Shown here: piece after piece, positions 10,396 to 18,637 of the stretch
Numbering within the stretch: position 1 is the stretch's first letter
Layout: each line of letters opens with the position of its first letter
Source of the DNA: Vulcaniibacterium thermophilum
GTDB taxonomy: Bacteria; Pseudomonadota; Gammaproteobacteria; Xanthomonadales; Xanthomonadaceae
NCBI RefSeq assembly: GCF_007923255.1
Contig: NZ_VOHJ01000015.1
Coordinates: forward strand, 1 to 64,000
Direction: 5' to 3'
Length of the DNA stretch: 64,000 nt
Notes under the pieces: model-generated
Database searches by the model: none
Told to the model about the DNA's origin: nothing
Seen by the model: the letters and a program-made list of their open reading frames with translations, nothing else
Made by a program: the position numbers and the translations under genes

Positions 10396-10420
10396 AAGGC
10401 CCGGGCATTGCCCGGGCCTT
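10396..10420 (+). terminator. Hairpin terminator after etfBA
   Basis: A perfect 11-bp stem (10396-10406 with 10410-10420, aaggcccgggc / gcccgggcctt) with a 3-base loop. The stem ends in TT but has no longer T run on the plus strand. On the minus strand it lies 21 bases beyond the stop of the metallopeptidase gene, so it probably serves both converging transcripts. Confidence 0.75.
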
Positions 10421-10441
10421 GTTGCCTCCAAGAGGCGCACC

Positions 10442-12784
10442 TCAAAACCGGTTCATCATCTCCCAGCCGGGCGGATATCCGTCGACGAACTGGATCTGAT
10501 AGTTGCCGTCGCCCACGCTTCGCCAGATCCAGATCAGATCGTTCCGGTCGCTATTGGTCCACAACAGATCACCGCGGCCGTCGCCGTCGAAGTCCCCGGT
10601 GCCGACGATCCGGTAGATTGCCGACACACCGTGCGTACGCTCGGCGATCAGGCGTGTGCCCTCCATCCACCAGTGTGAGATCACTTCGCGCGCCTCATTG
10701 CGGAAGATGATGTCCGCCTTGCTGTCGCCATTGAGGTCCACTACCCCGGCAACGTACCAGCCGGACGGCAGCCCTCCCACCTCCAGGATGTCGAAACCAC
10801 CGTCCGCACGAGTCATCCACATCCACAAGAACGTATTGGTGGTGTTAGCCCACAAAAGGTCGGCGCGGCCGTCGCCATTGAAATCGCCAGTGCCCACCAC
10901 CCGCTGCGTTGCAACGACTGCACGAGTCGGCATCTCGGTTCGAATCGGCCCGTTCATCAGCCAATACGACATCTCGCCGAGATCCGCATGCCTCCATACG
11001 ATGTCAGCGCGGCCATCGCCATTGAGATCGGTCACTCCGGCGACGAGCCGGTTCGGCCCATAGCTCCCGACATGCTGGACTTCGTAGGTGCCGTCGCCGC
11101 GACTGCGCCAGATCCACAGGTAGTTGTTCGTATTGTTGGTCCACAGGATGTCGCTGCGCCCGTCGCCGTCGAAATCACCGTTTCCAACGATCCGATAGAT
11201 CGACGCGACCGAATGGGCGCGCTCCGCCGTACGCACCGGGCCGTTCTGCCACCAGTGCGCCATCAACTCGAGCGTGCTGTTTCGCCAGACGATGTCCGAC
11301 TTGCCGTCGCCATTCAGGTCGGCATGCGGGACCTTTCGCGGTGTGCCGGGCACGACCGTATCGCGGAAGGTCGCGATGAGCGGAATCGTCTGTTGCAGGC
11401 TTCGGGCGTTATCCGCGCTTGCCGTTCCCGTAGGCCGCCCAAGGTAAGCAACGTTGGGATTGCCAAAGTAGCGGATCGAGAACTGGCTGCCGCTCGGCAG
11501 GCGATACGCCATCACCGTGTAGAAGCCCGAACTCGACTCTTCGCGGTAGCCGTAGGAGTAACTGTGGGCGCCGGCGCTTTCGCTGTCTTCGGGATTATGC
11601 GCCTGCCCCATGTTGTGACCGAGCTCGTGAGCAAGGGTCTCGTCGCGACAGAAATAGGTTTTGCCGTCGCTCTCGTCGCGGTCGGAGCCGTCGGAGACGA
11701 CCGAGTAACCGAACGGCGCGCTGCTGCGGGTGATGCTGGACTGTCCGCTGCCAAGCAGCCAGGCGATGCCGCAACCGTCGTTCTCGGGCGTCCGGAACTG
11801 ACGGACCAGCGAAACCAGATCCGCGCCATACTGCTCGCGAGCCGCGCGAAGCTCATTGAAGGCGGGATCCACCGGGATGGTTCCGGAACCCGACCTATAC
11901 CCGGTAATCTTCTCAAGCGCTTCCTTGTTGGAAGTTGCGTCGGGATAGTTCACCCGAACCGTGCGCACCAGACGAAGCCGGGCGTTGATCTGGCTGTTCG
12001 CGTACGCGACGTTGGTGATTTCCACAAGGTTGTTGAGCCGGGTGACCGCCTGCGAATCGCCGCCTCGTGCATCCGCAAATCCGGCCGTATAGCCGAGGGC
12101 GACATCCACCGTCGCGGTAGCGGACTTGGCCTCAGCCGCGGCCATCGCCGGACGTATCGCTGCATTGCCGGCAATGGTGGATTTTCCCTCCACCGCCGCC
12201 AGAGCCAACTGGGGAGGGGCCAGATAGTCGGGCGTACGCATATGCGGCTCGGCGGCGCGGGCGGGGTCCGTCTCGACCAGCCACGTCCGACCCCGCTCGG
12301 TGACGACCTGCAACGCTTGGCGACCAGCCAGACCGATCACCCCGAACACGGCGTCCGGACCGAAGGTCAGGACCGTATCGTTGCCAGCACCGTCCCGGCC
12401 GACCCACGTCCAGTTGCCGTCCGGGTGCTCGACATGCCTCTCGTAGCGCAACCGCAGGGGCGTGCCATCGGGCGCTGCAAGCCGGAGCTCGCCGTCGCCG
12501 ATGGCGCGCAGCGCATGAGCCTCGCTCAGCCACACAGGAATCCAAGTCTGGCCTCCCTGCGTCGTGACGGCCAAAGAACGGTCGTAGCTCAGCAGTTCGC
12601 CCCGGTCGGGGAGCGACGCGAAACCTTGCCGGATCGCAGCACGCGCCACTGCGTTCGGCACGGCGGCTGCAGCATGATTGCCAGGTCCGCGATAGGCCTG
12701 CGCCATCCCATCCGGCTGCCGGTCCTGCGAGCAGCCTACCGCCAGCAAAAAAACGGCGGCAACGACCAAGGAACTTCTGTTCAT
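10442..12784 (-). CDS. Reprolysin-like zinc metallopeptidase lipoprotein with FG-GAP repeats
   Basis: A 780-residue exported protein. The start at 12784 gives a lipoprotein signal, MNRSSLVVAAVFLLAVGC, with Cys18 as the probable lipidated residue. The zinc site HELGHNMGQAH is at about residues 386-396, the HExxHxxxxxH arrangement of metzincins. From about residue 480 there are six FG-GAP/VCBS-type repeats with calcium-loop motifs such as DLNGDGKSD, DFDGDGRSD, DLNGDGRAD and DFNGDGRAD. Repeats of this kind form beta-propellers that bind ligands or matrix. The protease target is unknown. It lies just inside the etfA border of the polysaccharide island. It could be a surface or released protease; whether it depends on the T2SS is unknown. 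Confidence 0.85.
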   Translation of the reverse strand: MNRSSLVVAAVFLLAVGCSQDRQPDGMAQAYRGPGNHAAAAVPNAVARAAIRQGFASLPDRGELLSYDRSLAVTTQGGQTWIPVWLSEAHALRAIGDGELRLAAPDGTPLRLRYERHVEHPDGNWTWVGRDGAGNDTVLTFGPDAVFGVIGLAGRQALQVVTERGRTWLVETDPARAAEPHMRTPDYLAPPQLALAAVEGKSTIAGNAAIRPAMAAAEAKSATATVDVALGYTAGFADARGGDSQAVTRLNNLVEITNVAYANSQINARLRLVRTVRVNYPDATSNKEALEKITGYRSGSGTIPVDPAFNELRAAREQYGADLVSLVRQFRTPENDGCGIAWLLGSGQSSITRSSAPFGYSVVSDGSDRDESDGKTYFCRDETLAHELGHNMGQAHNPEDSESAGAHSYSYGYREESSSGFYTVMAYRLPSGSQFSIRYFGNPNVAYLGRPTGTASADNARSLQQTIPLIATFRDTVVPGTPRKVPHADLNGDGKSDIVWRNSTLELMAHWWQNGPVRTAERAHSVASIYRIVGNGDFDGDGRSDILWTNNTNNYLWIWRSRGDGTYEVQHVGSYGPNRLVAGVTDLNGDGRADIVWRHADLGEMSYWLMNGPIRTEMPTRAVVATQRVVGTGDFNGDGRADLLWANTTNTFLWMWMTRADGGFDILEVGGLPSGWYVAGVVDLNGDSKADIIFRNEAREVISHWWMEGTRLIAERTHGVSAIYRIVGTGDFDGDGRGDLLWTNSDRNDLIWIWRSVGDGNYQIQFVDGYPPGWEMMNRF

Positions 12785-12924
12785 GACTCCCCCGATGATG
12801 ACGGGGCACCCCTTCCCGGCTTCCCCACCCAATGCGCCCCATGATGCCTCGCCCCCTTGGAACGCACAATGTTACGGTTGTCAAGTTTTGCGAAGGCAGG
12901 CCTGGTACCGTCCGATAGCGGCGC

Positions 12925-13692
12925 TCAGAGATTGCGGGCTGCCAGGAAGGCGTCCGCCGCCTCCCGGAAACGGACATAGGGGAGGAACCCCCGACGCTCG
13001 TAGAGAGGCTGGCCCGCATGGGGCGTCGACCGGACGCGCCGGGGGTCCACCGCCTGTTCAGGAAAGGCCCCCCGAAGCAGCATGTGCAACGCGAAGAAGG
13101 GGAGCAGTCCGACCCACGTGCGCCATTGCGAGGCGTACGCGAGGCACAGGCGTATAGCGAGCAGCCGCTCCGGCCAAGGCGCGGTGTACGAGCGTACGGT
13201 CCCGTTCTCCGCCAGCGGGGCCAGCACCCGGAAAAAAGGCCCCGGCATGCCCGCACCGTGATAAAGCGGGAACTGGCGCAACGCTTCGGCCCACCCGTGC
13301 TGTACGGCCAGCGCCACCCCCAGCAGATGCACTGCGTCGTGGTCCTGATGCCCCCCCTCCCACGCCGGCACATGAAGCCCGTCGAGCGCACCGATCCGCG
13401 CCACCAATGCCTCCAAGGCACTGTATGCGCGGTCGAGATGGGAGTGCAGTCCACCGTCCGGCAGCCCGTGCTGTTCGCCCATGAAGTGCGCGCGCTCCGC
13501 CGGCACTCCGAGCCTTCGCAGCACACGCAGGCTTTCGTGGCGACGCCGCTCAACGGGCTGGCCACCGTACCCGCCGTCGGTGAGATAGGCACAGTGCACC
13601 TCGCCGCCCTCACGGACGAGCGCGCGGATGCGCATCGAGCATGCAAACTCGTCGTCGGGATGCGCAAGGAGGAACAGGAACCGGCCAGCCAT
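12925..13692 (-). CDS. PIG-L family deacetylase
   Basis: A 255-residue predicted zinc-dependent N-acetyl sugar deacetylase. The family zinc motif AHPDDE sits at residues 10-15 (LFLLAHPDDEFACSMRIRAL) and a further histidine region is WEGGHQDHDAVHLLG. Family members remove acetyl groups from N-acetylglucosaminyl compounds. Its start codon directly abuts the stop of the upstream GNAT gene, indicating one transcript with GtrA and GtrB. Inside a polysaccharide island, the likely role is deacetylation of a sugar residue or sugar donor. A paired deacetylase and acetyltransferase suggests swapping of an N-acyl group. Confidence 0.82.
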   Translation of the reverse strand: MAGRFLFLLAHPDDEFACSMRIRALVREGGEVHCAYLTDGGYGGQPVERRRHESLRVLRRLGVPAERAHFMGEQHGLPDGGLHSHLDRAYSALEALVARIGALDGLHVPAWEGGHQDHDAVHLLGVALAVQHGWAEALRQFPLYHGAGMPGPFFRVLAPLAENGTVRSYTAPWPERLLAIRLCLAYASQWRTWVGLLPFFALHMLLRGAFPEQAVDPRRVRSTPHAGQPLYERRGFLPYVRFREAADAFLAARNL

Positions 13693-14547
13693 TCAGAAGG
13701 CATCGAAATCGAGAAACTGGAAAAAGACCTCGTCGGCGGCAAGCTCGAGAGGGCCGGCGAGATCGCGCACGATGAGGTTCAGCGGCGACAGCCGCAATCG
13801 CTGCGGCAATTCGGCGTACAGACCGAACGATCCAGCCCCGGCCGGCATCAACCCCAGCCACATGCGAGCAAGTGCCCCCCCTCCTTCCCGAGCAGACACG
13901 GGCACACTCTCCGGCCGCGGTGCTTGTGTCCAGGCCCGCAGCATCGGCCACCCCGTGGCGGCTGCATAGCCTACGCTGCCGTCCTCCTGGATCCGGGCCC
14001 GCACCGGATTGGCGGGATTACGCAAGCGCCACTGCAATTCCTCCGCAGGCCAGGCCAGGCGGAAACGCGCGCGCGAAACGCGTCCCCAGTCGAAACGTCC
14101 TAGCGGTCCTACGCCTATCTTTGCCTGGAGCGGTGCGATCAGACGGAAGCCCAGCTTGCGGACGAAACCTGGGGTGCTGTTGGCGTTCGCCACGCCGTAC
14201 ACCAGACGTGCGCCTTCCCCGGCACCGGCCTGATAGGTCAGTTCGGCGAGACGCGTAAACAATCCGCGCCCCTGGAAATCGGGGTGCGTGGCCGTGTTCA
14301 GTGACAGCAGCGCGCGCGTGCGCTGACCATCGAGCTCGAGCGAGATCGGCACACACACATAGTGGGCCGCAAGCCGGCCGCCCACGCGTGCATTGAAGCC
14401 GATCACCGAGCCGACCGGGTTCTCCGTGTAGAGCCAACGCAGGTAGGCGAGATCGGCAAGTTTGCCAGCCTTCGGGAAGCATGCCCTGAACAATCCCGCG
14501 TACTCGGAAAGCTCATGCTCTGAACAACCACAGCGCTCGAATTCCAT
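13693..14547 (-). CDS. GNAT family N-acetyltransferase
   Basis: A 284-residue protein with a GNAT-like acyl-CoA site in the middle third: LSLNTATHPDFQGRGLFTRL resembles motif A (QGRGL pyrophosphate loop). The C-terminal half matches no fold I recognise. Proteins of this layout are common in surface-polysaccharide loci, sometimes annotated as FemAB/GNAT-like. It directly precedes the PIG-L deacetylase without a spacer. Donor and acceptor are unknown; an amino-sugar in O-antigen or its lipid-linked precursor is the natural guess from context. Confidence 0.72.
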   Translation of the reverse strand: MEFERCGCSEHELSEYAGLFRACFPKAGKLADLAYLRWLYTENPVGSVIGFNARVGGRLAAHYVCVPISLELDGQRTRALLSLNTATHPDFQGRGLFTRLAELTYQAGAGEGARLVYGVANANSTPGFVRKLGFRLIAPLQAKIGVGPLGRFDWGRVSRARFRLAWPAEELQWRLRNPANPVRARIQEDGSVGYAAATGWPMLRAWTQAPRPESVPVSAREGGGALARMWLGLMPAGAGSFGLYAELPQRLRLSPLNLIVRDLAGPLELAADEVFFQFLDFDAF

Positions 14548-14562
14548 CCGCTCGCTCTCTCT

Positions 14563-14955
14563 CTAACGGTAGATCCAGTAGCGCGACACCACGAAGCCGA
14601 GAAAGGCCAACACCACATCGACCGCCGGCTTGGCCACCCAGGCCCAGTGGAGGCCGGCATGCTGATCCAGCAGCGCGACAACGGCCGTGCCTAGCACCGA
14701 CATCGCTGCCCAGGACAGCAGGAAGCGGGCCAGTCGCGCCCAGCCGAGGCGACTGCCGCCCTCGGAACTGAACGTGACGACGCCATTGAGCCAGAAGCCC
14801 ACCAGGGCACCAGCTACACGACCGACCAGGTTGGAGACGATCGTATTCGCCCCCGACGCGCTCAAGGCTACGAACAGTCCCCAGTCGAGCAGCAACTGCA
14901 GCGCGCCAACCACGCCGTAGCCTGCACCCTGACGCAACAGCGTGCGTGCCGCCAT
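14563..14955 (-). CDS. gtrA: GtrA family membrane protein (putative flippase)
   Basis: A 130-residue integral membrane protein with about four hydrophobic helices, of the GtrA/DPMS family, e.g. VVGALQLLLDWGLFVALSAS and VGRVAGALVGFWLNGVVTF. Family members are thought to flip undecaprenyl-phosphate-linked sugars across the inner membrane. It overlaps the GtrB-like glycosyltransferase by one base, the classic gtrA-gtrB pairing. A membrane transferase that could use the flipped sugar is encoded divergently at 16049. Confidence 0.85.
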   Translation of the reverse strand: MAARTLLRQGAGYGVVGALQLLLDWGLFVALSASGANTIVSNLVGRVAGALVGFWLNGVVTFSSEGGSRLGWARLARFLLSWAAMSVLGTAVVALLDQHAGLHWAWVAKPAVDVVLAFLGFVVSRYWIYR

Positions 14956-15983
14956 CAGTCGGACTCCGCGGACACGCGCTCACCGAGCCTCACCGAAACG
15001 GGAAGGCGCGGCACCGCTGCGATGTCGTAAGCCAGGAAGGCGAGCGTGAGCTGCAAGCCCACCAGCACCGGCAACACGGCCAGCATCACCGTCCCGATCG
15101 GAGTCGCCGAGCCGGAGGCGAGCGCCTGCCACCAATGCCACCCACCGTAGGCGACCCCGAAAGCCAGCATCGCGATGCCCGCCAGAAGTTCCAGCGACGC
15201 GATCGACAGGTCGCGCAGAAAGTAGTTGTAGAAGATCCTCTTGCACAGGTTGCGCAGGTGTTTGCGGAGGAACTCCCCCAGGACGCTGCCGATGCGTAGG
15301 TTGCTGACCTCGTCGGCGTAGCGCGCATCCATCGGTACGTCCACGACCACGGCGCGATAGGTCCCAAGTCGAAACAGCAGATCGGTCTCGAAGAAGTAAC
15401 GCTGGCTGATGCGCTCGTAGGGAAGAAGCGCGGCCAAGCGCGCATCGATGGCGGTGTACCCGTTGGTTGGATCGAAGATGTCCCAGTACCCGGTCGAGAT
15501 CTTCGCCATGAAGGACAGCACCGCATTGCCGAACAGGCGTACGCCCGGCATGCGACCAATGTGGCGGAGGTCGTAGAAGCGATTACCCTTCGTGTAATCG
15601 GCGTACCCGGCGACGATTGGCGCCACGAAGCGCGGCAACATTGCCGGATCCATCTGCCCGTCACCGTCGATCTTGACGATGATGCCCGCGCCTTCCTCCA
15701 CGGCCCTGCGATAGCCCGCAAGCACGGCACCGCCGACCCCGAGGTTACGCGGATTTCGAACCACCACGACGCGCGGGTCGTCGCATTCGCGTTCGACCAG
15801 GTCGCCCGAGCCGTCGGGGCACGCATCATCTACCACATATATGCGCCACACCGCCGCAGGCATGGCGGCCAACACCCCAAGCACATGGCGGGTGACGCGA
15901 TATGCAGGAACCACGACCGCGACGCGCGGCAGTGGCCGGGTTGCGGCCGGCACCATGGACTCGACCGGATTACGCTGGGACAT
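14955..15983 (-). CDS. GtrB-like polyprenyl-phosphate glycosyltransferase (GT2)
   Basis: A 342-residue family 2 glycosyltransferase of the dolichyl/undecaprenyl-phosphate sugar synthase type. The GT-A nucleotide site VAVVVPAYRV...YVVDDACPDGSGD and the metal motif KIDGDGQMDP are visible, as is the GNRFYDLRHIGRMPG stretch. Two C-terminal membrane helices follow (about residues 255-320). It should load a hexose onto undecaprenyl phosphate in the cytoplasmic leaflet, for flipping by GtrA. It is first in the transcript gtrB-gtrA-GNAT-PIG-L and diverges from the membrane protein at 16049, with a 65-base AT-richer spacer. Confidence 0.87.
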   Translation of the reverse strand: MSQRNPVESMVPAATRPLPRVAVVVPAYRVTRHVLGVLAAMPAAVWRIYVVDDACPDGSGDLVERECDDPRVVVVRNPRNLGVGGAVLAGYRRAVEEGAGIIVKIDGDGQMDPAMLPRFVAPIVAGYADYTKGNRFYDLRHIGRMPGVRLFGNAVLSFMAKISTGYWDIFDPTNGYTAIDARLAALLPYERISQRYFFETDLLFRLGTYRAVVVDVPMDARYADEVSNLRIGSVLGEFLRKHLRNLCKRIFYNYFLRDLSIASLELLAGIAMLAFGVAYGGWHWWQALASGSATPIGTVMLAVLPVLVGLQLTLAFLAYDIAAVPRLPVSVRLGERVSAESD

Positions 15984-16048
15984 GAGTACCTGGACACGGA
16001 TGAAAAATAGCTACGCTAGTATAAGAACCCGTCTTCAATCGCACCCCC

Positions 16049-17422
16049 ATGACCATGATCTCCGCGCGCAGCACGCGCGCAGGCATAACGTTGCTGTGCC
16101 TGTTGGCGGCCGGGCTGGCGCTGGCGCTGCACTCGCCCGGCCATCTGAGCGTGGATTCGACCATTCAACTGCATGAGGCGCACAGCGGACGGATCGAGAG
16201 TTGGGCCCCGCCGTTCATGTCCGCACTGCTTGCGTGGCTTGGACCGGGCAGCGTCGCGACCGCCCTGTTCGTGCTCCTCAACACAGCCGCGACCTATGGC
16301 GCGTTCTGGATGATCGCACGCGGAACGGCGGAGACTCCTTGGCCCTGGTGGCGCCTGTCGGTGGCATTGATCCTCATAGCCAACCCTGTGGTTTTCGCAT
16401 ACGTCGGCATCGTCTGGAAGGACGTACTGCTCGCCTCGTTGTGCGTGTTGGCCCTCAGCCTTACTGTGGCCGCCAGCCGGGCGTACAACCCTCGGCATCG
16501 CAGGGCTTTGGCTTTCTTGGCACTGCTGACACTGCTGCCAATCCCGATGGTGCGTCAGCAAGGATTGCTGTTGATGCCGGTGTTCGCCATCGCGCCCGCG
16601 CTGCTGATTGCCGAATCAGCCCCGGCCCAATCGCGAAAGTGGGTGCTTGCCACCGTCGGCGTCGCCGTGCTGGCCGGCTACCTGCTTCTTCGGTTCGCGG
16701 TGGCAGCCACCTTCACACAAGGGCCCGATGGCCGCGACCTTTCTGTCGGCGCCCGCATCATCCGCGCGTACGACCTCGCGGGCATCCAGGCGCGCACCGG
16801 CGCCACTGGCCCCCTTGCCCGCGCCGGCGCGCCTGCGGAAACCCTCGGTGCCATTCAGGAAACCTACAGCGGCGATCGGGTCGATCGTCTCAATGCGCAT
16901 CCGTCCGTCAGCCGATATTTCGGAAGCTTGGACGAAGAGGCGCTCAAGGCGCTCTGGTGGGACTCCATAAAGCGCCACCCCATCGCGTACGCTAGGCATC
17001 GTCTATCGGCGTTCGTCTGGCTGCTCGGGCTGCGCGATCCAGGCAAGTGTCTGCCCGTGCTTGTCGGGGTGGACGGCGTGCCCGACTTCCTCTCCGAGTC
17101 GCGCCTTCGCGCGGAAAACGAGCCGCGCGACGACTGGCTGTACGAGAAGTACAAAGGGCTCTTCCACACTCCGCTCTGGCAGCACTGGTTCTACGTGCTG
17201 CTGCTGCTGGCAGCCGCTATCGGAGCATGGCGGCGCGGAACACGTGCCCGCCGCATCCTGTTGCCGTGGGTCGCTGGACTGACGTTGTTCGTCGGCGCCT
17301 TCCTGCCGACCTCGATCGCCTGCGACTTCCGATACCTGTTCCTGCTTATTCCATGCGTCACCGCCATCCTGCTGGCGCTGGTGGTGCCGGAGCAGGCTGC
17401 AAGAGGCCCGGCACCACCCTAG
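16049..17422 (+). CDS. Polytopic membrane protein, putative GT-C sugar transferase
   Basis: A 457-residue protein with about ten hydrophobic segments and a large soluble loop at about residues 230-330. The first outside loop contains an acidic/polar pattern (HLSVDSTIQLHEAHSG) where GT-C enzymes carry a catalytic Asp. Later segments include ALILIANPVVFAYVGIVWKD. I do not recognise a named family. Position next to the GtrA/GtrB pair suggests the serotype-specific third member of a gtr cassette, adding the flipped sugar to O-antigen in the periplasm. An ATG at 16055 is an alternative start. It converges with the PhyH gene, 9 bases away. Confidence 0.65.
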   Translation: MTMISARSTRAGITLLCLLAAGLALALHSPGHLSVDSTIQLHEAHSGRIESWAPPFMSALLAWLGPGSVATALFVLLNTAATYGAFWMIARGTAETPWPWWRLSVALILIANPVVFAYVGIVWKDVLLASLCVLALSLTVAASRAYNPRHRRALAFLALLTLLPIPMVRQQGLLLMPVFAIAPALLIAESAPAQSRKWVLATVGVAVLAGYLLLRFAVAATFTQGPDGRDLSVGARIIRAYDLAGIQARTGATGPLARAGAPAETLGAIQETYSGDRVDRLNAHPSVSRYFGSLDEEALKALWWDSIKRHPIAYARHRLSAFVWLLGLRDPGKCLPVLVGVDGVPDFLSESRLRAENEPRDDWLYEKYKGLFHTPLWQHWFYVLLLLAAAIGAWRRGTRARRILLPWVAGLTLFVGAFLPTSIACDFRYLFLLIPCVTAILLALVVPEQAARGPAPP

Positions 17423-17431
17423 CGTGGCGTG

Positions 17432-18637
17432 TCATCCGACCGCAGGCACGGCTTCGGGGTAGACGTAGCCGACGTCGCCGGAAGAATCGTAGTAGGCGAT
17501 AACGCCTTCTGCGAAATGGTGGGTGACGACCGAGCGCCGCGACAACGACGGATCGCGGCGGACCGAGCCGGCGTGCATCAGGTTCTCATGCCAGATCAGG
17601 ATCTGGCCGCGCTTGGCCAGGTACGGCATCGGGGCGATCCCGCTGTCGCGCAACATCTGCGTCCAGCGACCGACCACTTTCGTGCCGAACTCGCTCCAGT
17701 CGCCGCTCACTTTGGCGCACCCTGCCTCGTGCATGTACACGCGCGGCAGACGGTGGCTGCCCGGGTACACCACCAGCTCTCCCGAGCCCGGCCGGACATC
17801 CTCCAGCGCGATCCACACGCCGCACATCAGACCGGCCGGGAAAGGCGTCAGGTGGATGGTGTCCTGATGAGCGTCCTGCTGACTGCCGAACACATAGACG
17901 AGCGACTGGCAAGGTCGGGACGGTGCGTCGAATACCAGCGACAGGAAACGGTGCACCGGCGGATACAGCCAGATGTCGCGGATCGCCGGAAAGTGCACGT
18001 GCATCTGTTCCAGGCGCGTGCTTTCGCCATAGCGATAGCCTTGGTAGCCGTTGGCGATCGCCTCATCCAGTGCCGCATTCGCGCGCTCGACCATGGGATC
18101 GGGGAGAAGCTCGTCGAGAATGACGAAGCCATCGCGCACGAAGCGGCGTAACATGTCGGCCTCCGACGCGGTGATCGCACCGGCGGAGAGTTTGTCCGAA
18201 ATCCGCTGCTCCGCGTTTGGCGCATCCACCCAAGCGGTCAACGCGGCTTGAGCAGACGCGTAGTGGGAAGCATCGCAGTCGCCCACGAACGCCAGTGGGG
18301 CGCCGTGAGTGCGCAACGCCTCACGTACCCGCGGGCCAACGCCGCCGCCGTTTCGGGTTTCGACGCGCGTGGAAGCCGACCATTCGCGCTTGCCCTGCGA
18401 GAGCCGCAGATGGATCTCGTGCATGCCGTCGTCGAGCAGATGGGTGTGCAAGTTGACACGCACCCGTCCGTCGCTCTTGGGAGCTGCGGGTGCCTCCAGG
18501 ACTTCCGCACCGTCAACCGATACCTTCACGGAAGCCGACAGGCCTGCCTCAGGCAAGGAGAAGAGCGCCCGCAGCACGCCCGCGGCGCGCCCGTACTGGT
18601 TCCACTCGACCGGCAAGCTATCGGTGAAGATTCCCAT
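17432..18637 (-). CDS. Phytanoyl-CoA dioxygenase (PhyH) family protein
   Basis: A 401-residue Fe(II)/2-oxoglutarate dioxygenase-like protein. The N-terminal 130 residues look like a separate beta domain; the PhyH fold follows from about residue 160 (LRRFVRDGFVILDELLP). The iron ligands are probably H and D in DAHQDTIHLTP and the His of WHENLMHAGSV, with an arginine nearby in RRDPSLSRRS for 2-oxoglutarate. PhyH proteins hydroxylate varied small molecules; here it is last in the wzm-wzt transcript, so modification of a sugar or an O-antigen substituent is plausible. AGGAGG precedes the ATG at 18637. The extended frame of the upstream glycosyltransferase would overlap this start by 20 bases. Confidence 0.78.
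   Translation of the reverse strand: MGIFTDSLPVEWNQYGRAAGVLRALFSLPEAGLSASVKVSVDGAEVLEAPAAPKSDGRVRVNLHTHLLDDGMHEIHLRLSQGKREWSASTRVETRNGGGVGPRVREALRTHGAPLAFVGDCDASHYASAQAALTAWVDAPNAEQRISDKLSAGAITASEADMLRRFVRDGFVILDELLPDPMVERANAALDEAIANGYQGYRYGESTRLEQMHVHFPAIRDIWLYPPVHRFLSLVFDAPSRPCQSLVYVFGSQQDAHQDTIHLTPFPAGLMCGVWIALEDVRPGSGELVVYPGSHRLPRVYMHEAGCAKVSGDWSEFGTKVVGRWTQMLRDSGIAPMPYLAKRGQILIWHENLMHAGSVRRDPSLSRRSVVTHHFAEGVIAYYDSSGDVGYVYPEAVPAVG

Noticed and set aside
12871-12890. TTGACA-type -35 box for the metallopeptidase gene
   Set aside because: TTGACA is visible on the minus strand at 12879-12884 but no acceptable -10 follows at 16-18 bases.
15984-16048. JUMPstart/ops element before the polysaccharide genes
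   Set aside because: The AT-rich spacer has a TATACT-like box but no GGCGGTAG ops core.
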